64,000 nt of DNA from Psococerastis gibbosa (Eukaryota > Arthropoda > Insecta > Psocodea > Psocidae): positions 43,435,039 to 43,499,038 of the forward strand of contig OZ020487.1 in assembly GCA_963971405.1 (NCBI GenBank). Reading direction: 5' to 3'. Below the pieces are notes generated by a model. It made no database searches and was not told where the DNA came from. It saw only the letters and a program-made list of their open reading frames with translations. Within the stretch, counting starts at the first letter, position 1; every line of letters begins with the position of its first letter. Shown piece after piece: positions 21,398 to 31,600 of this stretch. The position numbers and the translations under genes were made by a program.

Positions 21398-23027
21398 TAA
21401 ATGGCATACTAAATAGGTATCTTATCTTCACCGGTAAGGGAAAACACCGGGTATGTTGCTGACCGCAACGCCCAAAACGTCCTCAGACCTGTCCTCAATG
21501 GGTTGTGACACATACCGGACTCATATGCTTCGTCTCACCATTTTTGTAATCGCCAATTTCTTTTTATTTTAGACCGGTATTTCCTTCGCTGTAAATTGGT
21601 TATATAATGAAATGACCTTCAACCATAATTACTGACCATTTAGCCTATAATAAACTTTAAGATAAACATTTGTCTAAGGTAAATTTAGTGCCGTATTCGT
21701 TGTTGAAGAGAGGAGTATGCCTACCTATGGTGGCATAACTTGGTGTTATAAATATTACTGCAAAGTGTGGTGATATAACTAGGGGCTTAAAGGAATAATA
21801 AGTAAGTGTTTTTATAAAACCCAAGTAAACGTTAAAATATTAACTTTGTCAAAGAAAACGCAGTTATGTCAGTGAAAACCCAAGAAGTGCAGTCTACATA
21901 GGAAAACCACTAGGCTCTAGGCACCTTATCAATGATTTGAGGCTTGCTCAATCTGAAGATAAGATGTAAATATGACTAGGGGGAGTGATATAGCCTGTGC
22001 ATTTAAAACAGCCCATTTGAAAGAAAGAAAATTGTCTTTATTTTCATTAGGTGCAAAATTCTAGGTGGGATGTCAAGGTCCCCCCATTTGCCCTCTTTCT
22101 TGGTCGAAACTGGTCAGGTTTGGTTTATACAGGACTGGGAGCTGGTATACAGGGAGGGGGGGGGGGGTGGTTGGAGTTCCTAGCTTGCTGGTTAAATCTA
22201 TGAGAGGTGAGAGGGGATGATTGTATGAATAATATGTCGTTAACTATTTTATACCTATTGTTCAGAGTTTTCTTAATTTCTCTCTTACCATGAAGTCACA
22301 AGAAACTTAATTTTATCTATGGGGGTTTGAAATTAAGTTGGGCCCATATTTTTCGATTAGGTAGGTAGGCCTACTCATTTACCTTAGGCATGCATAATTG
22401 CTAATGATTGATCATTTAATAATTACATTATTTGACCACTACTCTAATGTTTCTGTACAGCGCATGCGATATCTACTGTAATATTACTGTACACTAACTC
22501 AGTGAACATGTCCTACAATCTAACAAATTAAAATATTATAAAGCTGGTGTATTTAATTTAATAAAATTGATCGTTTTGCTAAACAGTTTATTATTATTGG
22601 TGAACTTCTTTTTCTGCTACATTCCATGAAGCTATAAGAATAAAAAGTTAGCCTAAGGGCGGATTTTAATTTATCCCCTATAACGTTAGTTATGTAATAA
22701 TCGCTTATTTTCTTCACTATAACGAATTTCTGATTCGACAAACTGCCCCGTAAACTCTCAGCGAGCCTCCACAACTTATATCGAGGTCAATCCGTGTTTT
22801 ACAGTCAACTATAGCACTATTCTTATTTAAGTTTTCACTATTACGAAATTTGTAGTGTATTTCTTACTCAAAACTACAATATACTTTTTTATTTATTCCT
22901 GACAATATTAAATGGGTTAAATAGCTGATATTTTTGATAACTCTACATTTTGATATTTCTTGAGACATTTGATTTTTGCACCTACATGGCTTTTCAATGA
23001 TGATGTATGTCTGGCACACACCATCAT
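21398..23027. other. Intergenic stretch without recognised gene
   Basis: It is AT-rich with a G tract near 22157. The stretch at 21806-21860 resembles one arm of the inverted repeat at 44782-45010 (AACGTTAAAATATTAACTTT). Confidence 0.4.
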
Positions 23028-23222
23028 TGGGGGCATAGTGGAAGGAACCAATAGAATAGGGAGGAAGGAGTTCATGGATCAACTGAAGGAGGACGCAGGA
23101 GCTCGAACGTACCAAGAGCTGAAGAGGACCGAGAGAGCTGGAGGATGGTATGCAGAGAGTTACTGCCAACCAATCGTTGAGATTGTGACCTCAGAGGAAA
23201 GACGGCTTTTCCCCCTACAATA
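23028..23222 (+). pseudogene. LINE tail fragment, family W, copy 1
   Basis: The frame IVEGTNRIGRKEFMDQLKED, then ARTYQELKRTERAGGWY, matches the closing domain at 56826 ([20 protein letters not shown]) and 56036. It is a 5'-truncated 3' end of a non-LTR element. Confidence 0.6.
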
Positions 23223-23544
23223 GTCTCTAAATATATAATGTTAGCTTACACTTACTCGTAGAACTGCCTGAGCGCGCCAATTATAGCCTATGAGACACTT
23301 TGATGGGAGTTGATAGATGTCTAGGACGATAACCACGCGGTATGCCAGCAGCTTACCAATGTAAAAATGTTTATCTGAATACTGGTGTTGTCAAAACATC
23401 GGGCGTGATGAAAACTAGACTGGCTAACGCCGGTACACTTGGAAGTGAGCTAGTTGGCATAAGGGTGGTTCAATGCTCCATGAGGCCGACTTATAAACTG
23501 TCCTTAAAAAACCATACTTACTTATTGGTGCTACGGCCCGTGAA

Positions 23545-23835
23545 GGGTCTTGACCTGCTATGCCTCATCACTCCAGCCTGCGCGGTCCAGCGCTCTTCTT
23601 TGCCAGTCATCGACGCCAAGGGTCGCCAGATCTACCTCGACGTCCGGTCATCGCATCCATGGTCGTCCCACTCGTCTTCTCCCTTGGGACACCTTGTATA
23701 TGGCTGCTCTTGTTGCCCTATTGACAGGCATTCGTTCCACGTGCCCTAGCCACCTGATGCGGGCTCTCTTCATTTCGGCTACTATCGTAGGCATTTGGTG
23801 CATAATTTCTTCGAATAAGCCACTCCCTCTCTCTC
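23545..23835 (-). pseudogene. LINE ORF2 C-terminal fragment
   Basis: The - strand reads IRWLGHVERMPVNRATRAAI, then GRRRVGRPWMR and VEVDLATLGVDDWQRRALDR. These are typical of the C-terminus of insect LINE ORF2. An in-frame stop replaces the expected Trp of RW-D-V. The + strand frames at 23342-23846 are shadows of it. Confidence 0.75.
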
Positions 23836-23967
23836 CCCCTATATAGGTATATAGCCTACAGCTATATACACTGTATATTTAAAAGGTTAGAAATTATTAC
23901 AATAATATGAAGCTGCAGCGAGAAATAGCCTAAATATTTAATGAAACGTTTAAAATACTGTAATTAA

Positions 23968-24287
23968 GGTGGGGTTTCCACCGACCTCTCATTGCAGAAT
24001 GCAAAGACATTGACGTGGTAGCAGACATTTAAGGCTTAGGCGGGTATTCCACCGACCTCTCATTGCAGAATGCAAATGGCATTGACGGAAATTTGAATTT
24101 TTCTTTTTATAGACATCTATTAAAATGTTTGTACTTAACATATTCCATGACGCCATTTTTTAATTTTTGCTTGTGATTTTACTCTATGATCATTGATCAA
24201 TTTTATCTAGCCTATGGCCATAGTAAAACAAAAATTTCCGTCAGCGTCATTTGCATTCTGCAATGAGAGGTCGGTGGAAACCCCGCC
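23968..24287. mobile_element. Palindromic MITE P8, asymmetric composite
   Basis: It starts GGTGGGGTTTCCACCGACC, reaches the core GTGGTAGCAGACATTTAAGG, then opens a complete inner palindrome (24038-24287) ending GGTGGAAACCCCGCC. The outer right arm is absent, unlike P2, P9, P10 and P13. Flanks are TAA and TTA. Confidence 0.75.
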
Positions 24288-24696
24288 TTAGGAGGGGTAT
24301 TGTGGTCTGAAACTCGATGCAATTACAGAAAGAATTATCCGACGGGCCTGAATCCACACGTTACCCTAAAATATACGTTCAACGGTAGGGGAAAACGCGA
24401 GTGTCTGCATGCATATTATAGTATTCTGTGGTCTGCACCAATCGGAAGAAGAAAACTAATGTAAAAATCTAATAGGCTACCACATAAAAATATTGATCGG
24501 ATCGGATCAACAAGCAGAAATGTATTGTAGGTGCATGTGAAAACTCCAGGGGGGGGGGGGCACTGAGAGAGTCTTTCTTAAAGTTAATAAACAGACTTCA
24601 CTCCCCCCGCCAGGCTGACAGGGTTGCTAAAAAAACAATAACTTGCAAGGTACCGTCCTGCCTTGGGCAGTGGGCTGCCAATGAATATTACCCATG

Positions 24697-25170
24697 GCCC
24701 TGTACACACGGGCGATTCGAACGCCGGTGACTGGCTGAGAAATTATTCATAGTAGCTAATGGCTTGTTGAAAAACCATACAGCGTCAACTTCAGAAGATT
24801 TCTGAGACTGGCGTGAAGCGTTTTACGGTTTTATAACCCTCAAATACGCTAAGGACATACATCAGTGTTAAAGACCTTCGGAAGTGCTTTAATTCAGAAA
24901 CTGACTTTGGCATGTAGTGTAGTGGTACGGACTCCGACTTTCACCCGAAAGGTTGTTGGTTCGAGTCCCACACTAGCTACATTTTCTGGCTATGCTTCGG
25001 AGGGCATGCAAAGCAGGCGGTCTCGGGCTTTCCTAGTTGAGTGTAAGAGAGGGCTTATAGAGGTTGGCCTATTATTATTATTATTATTATTTTATTTTAT
25101 TTTAAGCCCATGCTGCCATGATAAACCGTCCGTGAATTGCTGGATTTTGAGTCGTTCGCGTGGACCGGGG
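24697..25170. mobile_element. MITE family D with a nested SINE
   Basis: The left end GGCCCTGTACACACGGGCGA is answered at the right by TCGTTCGCGTGGACCGGGGC. The tRNA-derived SINE at 24905 sits inside, so the SINE came later. Confidence 0.5.
24905..25095 (+). mobile_element. tRNA-derived SINE (family S), copy 2
   Basis: The A-box TAGTGTAGTGG and the perfect B-box GGTTCGAGTCC are followed by a tRNA-unrelated body (AGCAGGCGGTCTCGGGC) and an ATT-repeat tail at about 25070-25090. This is the best-preserved copy. Confidence 0.8.
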
Positions 25171-25531
25171 CAATGAAAATTATAATAAGGAAATGCTCCA
25201 TATAGGCCTATTTGACATACTTATTACCTCATGCCTTGCCGACAGATAAATCAAGAAACTATATCTAAGTTATATATACCATTTAATTGCGTAAACCTGC
25301 AGTGTTTGAAAACCTGTTTCCGCTCCTGCCTGTAACAGGAATTTACATATCCTCCCGTAAACATCCCATGTGATCGGGGCATTATTCACTCATCAGTAGT
25401 CTGTGTCGAAAGCATTCCAGTTTTACTTACTGTCTATAACAGGCTTCGGCGCTGCAGCCAGTTCACTCTTCAGCAGACTAACTACCTACTCAACCGTTAT
25501 TAATAAGTCAGCACTAGACGGCTGAAGGACA

Positions 25532-25667
25532 ATGACCTGGCATAACCACACGTGGCTGAAAGCCATGAGCCGGTCGCTGTCAACGGGCGTGAAACCCTTC
25601 AGCGAAATACCTGGACCACGATCGCTTCCATTGGTTGGAACTCTTTGGCAATATGCTCCATTTTTTG
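25532..25667 (+). CDS. Cyp302a1: P450 exon 1: presequence and proline hinge
   Basis: It begins MTWHNHTWLKAMSRSL and ends at the donor GTGAGT (25668) inside a Gly codon that the next exon completes. PFSEIPGPRSLPLVGT is the proline-rich hinge after the mitochondrial targeting peptide. I see no convincing TATA box upstream. Confidence 0.85.
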
Positions 25668-28600
25668 GTGAGTAAACTACCTGTCTTAGTGCCACTATTT
25701 CCGGAACTTGGTTAAGTCACACGCCTGTTGCATTGTGTCAATGGTGAGCATGTCTCAGCGTGTCCATTGCCGCATGTAGCCGGTGTAGGTTGACATCAAG
25801 GACGTGTCAGCAGCCAAAATTCATACGGAAACAATACCAATAATGTGAAATGTCCGAAATGATCATTTCTGGGAAATAATGCTGAGGTAGCTGAGGCGAA
25901 TGGTTACAGAAGCTGAGTTACTGCTGATGGCTAAGAAATGGAAACGACTGATGTGATGAAGAACGAAAAGTATCGCTTTCTGCATGTAATAATCCAAGGG
26001 AAGATAGAAGGACAGAGGGCTTCCGGCTCCTGGGAGAAGAAGAGCATCCTGGCCCCTGGCTGAAAAGCCTATGAGGCAGTGGTTTGGCAACAGCACGACT
26101 TTCCTTTTCAGAGCAGCAGTCTCCAAGGTCATGATTGTGCAGTGCAGTATTCTTGGCTGAGGCTTTTCAAGCCTTGTTGCCATGTTGATACAACTGTATT
26201 CAGTAGGCTAATGTAGTTAGTAAATAACTTAATTCTGATTTGCACCTAAGTCTAATAGTTGTTCTATGACGCAGGGAGATACCGTTTCGATCGCCTCGAC
26301 TTGAACGGCGCATTAAAACTGAAAGAATATGGACCGGTGGTTAAAGAAGAAATAGTGCCTGGCGAGCATGTAATCTGGATTTTCGAACCTGCGGATGTGC
26401 AAGAGTTGCTGAAGAAGGAGGGCAGGTACCCTCAGAGGAGGAGCCACCTGGCCATACAGCACTTGCGGAACAGCCAGCCTGAAAAATACAACACTGGCGG
26501 CCTCTTGCCCACGTAAGTTGGTTGTATCTTAATATGTTAATAAGTTATTCCAATCTGCTGATGTGTAGGAGTTGCTGAAAATATGATGTATTGAGATTTG
26601 AGATCATAAAAAACAACAAAAATACATTGAAATAGCATTGATTATTCAAATCACATAGCTATAACCCTATGTCCTAAAAACGTGCCTAAATCTAAACAAT
26701 ACAAAAACTAAACTGCATTTGATTGTCAGTATACATTGCAAACGTCAGGATACGGTCTAGCACATACTCCGGTGGTGTCAGCTTAGTCTCAAGTTTATTG
26801 GGTCTAAAACTCATATGAGCCATGCATAGGAAGGCCCTAGCGGCCTAGCTTACTCCTGACACAACGACAGAAAGGCTGGTATCCACGCGGGTGCCCTGCA
26901 CAGAGAAGAATGTGTGTTTCGCTTATCCCTGCTCAAACTCGGCCCACTATCTGTTCAGTCGCCATTAGGCGCGCTTCCATCGTCACCACGAGGAGGTACC
27001 TTTTAGGGATCTTCGCGTCTCCTCCTCTGAGACTATAAGGCATTACTCAGAAGCTCATCGCTACTTTGAAGACACGCTATACATATAAAATATGTGAAAA
27101 ATTCGTTTACAGAAATGGGGCGGATTGGTGGCGGCTGCGGAGTTGTTTTCAAAAAGGGTTAAGCTCTCCTCGTAACGTCAAATTGTTTGTACCGCAAGTC
27201 AATGAAGTGTTGGATGACTTTATCGAGTATATCCGGATAAACCACAACCCTGACGATCCGTCCGATTTCCTGCAGGAGCTATCCCGCCTCTTCTTGGAAA
27301 GTGAGTTTAATTCATTATAATAAGTAAAATGGAGAAAATGGGACGGATTCAAATCGGCTGTTCAGGCCAGAGCGGAAGCAGTTTCAGGTTATCCTTCTTT
27401 TATGCTCTTTAATACTATCCTGAAAATGCCTTCCGGTTTGGCCCATATAAAAGTTATCACAGTTGATACAATTCACCTGTATCTCAAAGGCTCGATAGCA
27501 GCTATTAGGATGCACTAATTTGTATGGTACAGTAGCAGGTGCAGTGCAGTGGGGATGGAAGGAATACTGGTCTCTAATTGGCTCGCTGCCAACTCAACCC
27601 TTTCGCTTCGTTAAGTTTTAGGAGTGGTAGCTTTCGGCCTTCGGCTGGATTCTTCCTCATCAAAGGATGTATGAGTATCCTGTCCGCAGCGCTATGTGAA
27701 GTTTGTATGTTGCGTTTATTTTTATAATTTATGTTCTCTAAATAAAACACAAAACCCTCCAGCTTCCATGTTGAATTTATTATCCAAAACCAAAATGGCC
27801 GCTCGAGCTCGAAGCGCCCAGACTCAAACTCCCTGACAGGGGGATCAAAGGTTGGGGATGTGCACCAAAAATATATATACTGTAGCAGGCGCAAAGGGAG
27901 AGCGAGGGAATACTGTACTGGCCCCTGATTGGCTCGCTACCAACTCAACCCTCTGTAATTACAGTTTCGATTTAGTTCTAGGGGTGGTGGCTTTCGGCCT
28001 ACGACTGGATTCCTTCTCATCGAAGGAGCGGCACGAGGGATCCAGAAGCAGCCAACTAATTGACGCAGCTCTGGAGGCAAACTCTTGTATTCTGCGTACC
28101 GACAATGGTCCTCAGTTGTGGCGATACTTCCGGACACCACTTTACAAGCGCTTGCGAAAGGCCCATAATACCATGGAAAGGTGAGAATTCGAGTAGTGCG
28201 GTTGAGGTGACCTTTTCCTACAGTATTACTGACATGCAATTATGAAATGAAAGGAAAAACGTCTTTATATTGGGCGAGCTTTATCCCCGAAGGGCTACTC
28301 TACCAGCTAACCGACAAATCGTGCAGCAGGAACAAAAATAATTCTTCTTCTAATGCTCTTCTATCAAAGATGGTCAATCATCAAGGCAATTTGGACCTTA
28401 GAGACTGCTGCTCTGAAAAGGGAAGTCGTGCTCTTTCCAAAACCTCTGCCTCAGGTTTTTCAACCAGTAGGCCTACGTTCTTCTTCTGTCGGAAGCCCTC
28501 TGTCCTTCTATCTTCCCTTGGATTATTAAATGCCGAACGCTATACTTCTCGTTCCTCATCACATGGCCAAAGTATGTTAGTTACTGTTTTATTAACCGTC

Positions 28601-31600
28601 AGCAATAATAGTAATAATAATAGGCCTGGCCTATACCACTTTGAGAATAATGCCCCCTCGCGCTGGCAGAGCTGAGTCATAGCACGGGAATGTTTTGTAC
28701 TGCATGTGCATTAGGCATGTAGGTACTGCGCTAACTAGGGAAATTTTTACTTTTACACTGTAGTGTATTTGAAAACTATGACAGTGTTTTGAACAATTTT
28801 GGAGATTTTTTTATGTAGCCTAAAGACTTGTATCTGTACTTGGTTAAATTATGCTTTCGCTTATTTCATTGCGTTAATGGTGAGCTTGTCTCAGCTTGTC
28901 TATATCGCTTGTAGCCGATGTAGGTTGACATCGCGAACGTAGGCTAAGCCAGTTTGCTAATGCCAAAAATTCATACTGAAACAATACAAATAATGTCCGA
29001 AATCCATGGGATCGTTGGCATTGGACAAGGGACTTATGGGCCACTATAAAGTAGGCCTGGGTCCATAAAAAGTCCTTAAAAAAAGTAGCCTAAAACGTAA
29101 CATCTTTTATAAAGTATAAAAATAAATTAAAAATGAGAACTTGGGAAAAATCGATTAGGTTAATTAGACTAACCTGCCGCTTATTTGTCACAGGATGGCA
29201 CAAGAATTCATTGAAATAAGCAAGGAGAGAATCAAGACAGATTCCAAAGTTGATTGTTTGATGGAAACCTATTTGTGTAACCCTGAACTGGATGAGAAAG
29301 ATGTACTGGGAATGGCAGTTGATATTATTCTCGCTGGTGTAGACACTGTAAGTATTGTACCAAAATTTCTATGCGTTAAAGCACAAAGTCTGTCTGTCGT
29401 CAAACAGTACTAGTTTCCATAGTCCAGTGAAAAATTGTATTAGAATATTATGGCTATGACTCCTGCCAAAGCGGAACAATTGGTAGCTAGCCTAGAAGCT
29501 GCAGCGAGAAGAATGGGACTGTGACAAGACTAAGTACATGCGCATTGGGAGCGAATGCTTTCTGTTTTCGAAAATAAAATGCTCCGCAGGATCTTTGGAG
29601 GTACAATAATCAACGGAGTCTGGCGAATCCGATGCAACGCCGAAATCCATCGGCTTTACAATGCCCCCAGCGTCATTGACGATCTTAGAGCAAAAAGACT
29701 ACAAAGGATAGGACATGTGCACCGGATGCCGGACTACAGACCCCCAAAGGCCGCGTGGGAAGCAATCCCTCTCGGAAGAAGACCAAGAGGAAGACCTAGG
29801 CGAAGATGGGCGGACCAGTTCCAGGACGACCTCCTTCGAGTTGGCGTCGAGGCAGCAGATTGGACAGCGGCTGCTGAGGATCGACAAAGATGGAGGGAAA
29901 TTGTCAGAGCGGCCAAAAGTCCCCCTGGGCTGATCGCGCCTAATTAAGTAGTAGCCTAAGTAGTGAAAAAGTGTGCGTTCTGGTCTAACAGTACCCTTAC
30001 TACTTTGTTTGTAGACCACATACACATCTAGCTTTGCGTTGTACCATCTGGCGAGACACCCAGACCAGCAGGAACGACTAAGCGACGAATGCCGACAAGT
30101 TCTTCAGGAAAAGAAGGCTGAAGATAACTCTATACTGTCCAACTTTCATTTTGTAAAAGCCGTCCTTAAGGAAACATTACGGCTGAATCCGGTTTCGGTC
30201 GGCGTTGGTCGGTTGCTTGATGAAGATGCTGTCTTTTCTGGGTATCATGTACCTAAGAAGGTATTATTTATTTATTATTATTAATTTGAGGTATAGCCGG
30301 TCTATGTGCACATAGAGCAAATCGTAGTAGGCTACCGCCATTACACGTTTGTCACTTTGTTGTATAAGGCGCCCATTCCACCGACCGGCTAGGGCTATTG
30401 ACAAAAATGGTGACGTGGTAGCAGACCATCAAGACTTAAGTGGCGTTTCCACCGACCTCGCATTGCAGAATGCAAATGACATTGACGGAAATTAGAATTT
30501 TTCTTTTTATAGAAATCTATTAAAATGTTTGTAGCCTACTTAACATATCCCATGACGCCATTTTTTAATTTTAACTATGGCATAGAGAAAAATAAACATT
30601 TTCGTCAATTCTGCAATGCGAGGTCGATGGAAACGCCACCTAAGTCTTGAATGTCTGCTACCACGTCACCGTTTTTGGAAATAGCCCTAGCCGGTCAATG
30701 GAATGGGCGCCTTAAATATCGATCGCAGAGTCGCCAAAAATATGCGTTAAATTAGCAGAAACGCACCCACATATCGATGTATGCTATGTCACCTCACTAA
30801 TTAACTTAATACTTGTGTTAATTGAGTTTTTGTTCATGGTGTACAGAGACTCGCCCAAGTACATAGCCTTATGATACCGTAGCTTATTTTCCAATCAGTT
30901 CATTCCTAGATGAAATGATAAAGTAAAAATTTATTTTTCAGACTGTTGTCGTGACTCAAAGTCAAGTAGTCTGCCGCCAAGCCAAGTTTTTTGAAGAACC
31001 AGACTCGTTCATACCAGAGAGATGGCTGAAAGACTTGGAGACGTATAGGGCAGTCAGTCCGTACCTGTCACTGCCTTTTGGTCACGGCGCTAGGACCTGT
31101 ATTGCACGACGCCTTGCAGAGCAAAATATACAGCTATTGCTCATTAAGGTACCTACCATATATTTTATAGTATTCTGTGGTACCTACTTAACTAATAAGT
31201 AGGTGATTTGTTATAGTAATAAATTCTCATAGGCTATTATAGCTTATATAAACACAGTGCTTCTTGGAACATCCGGAGAATAGGAGCAGTCATTCTTCAT
31301 TCCAGGCCATATAAAGTAGGAAATTCAAAATATTTTGTAAACAAGATAATGCCGTAGATTTTTGACGAAATTAATTAATTTCTCGTTCCACATCTAGAAA
31401 GTTACAAAAGTGACGAAAAATTCAAGCTTTCGAAGGAAATTTACATATTTTCATCTGTGAAATATTAGGTACCGTTGGTGTTACATCTGTAAAATCTGTG
31501 ATTTATAAAGTGCATTAAACCGATTTTATAAAATAGTTGTAAGGTGCCCATTCCATTGATCGGCTAGGGCTATTTCCAACAACGGTGACGTGGTAGCAGA

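Noticed and set aside
23342..23846. Two + strand open frames as a gene
   Set aside because: They are the antisense of a LINE tail (GHVERM...GRRRVGRP) on the - strand.
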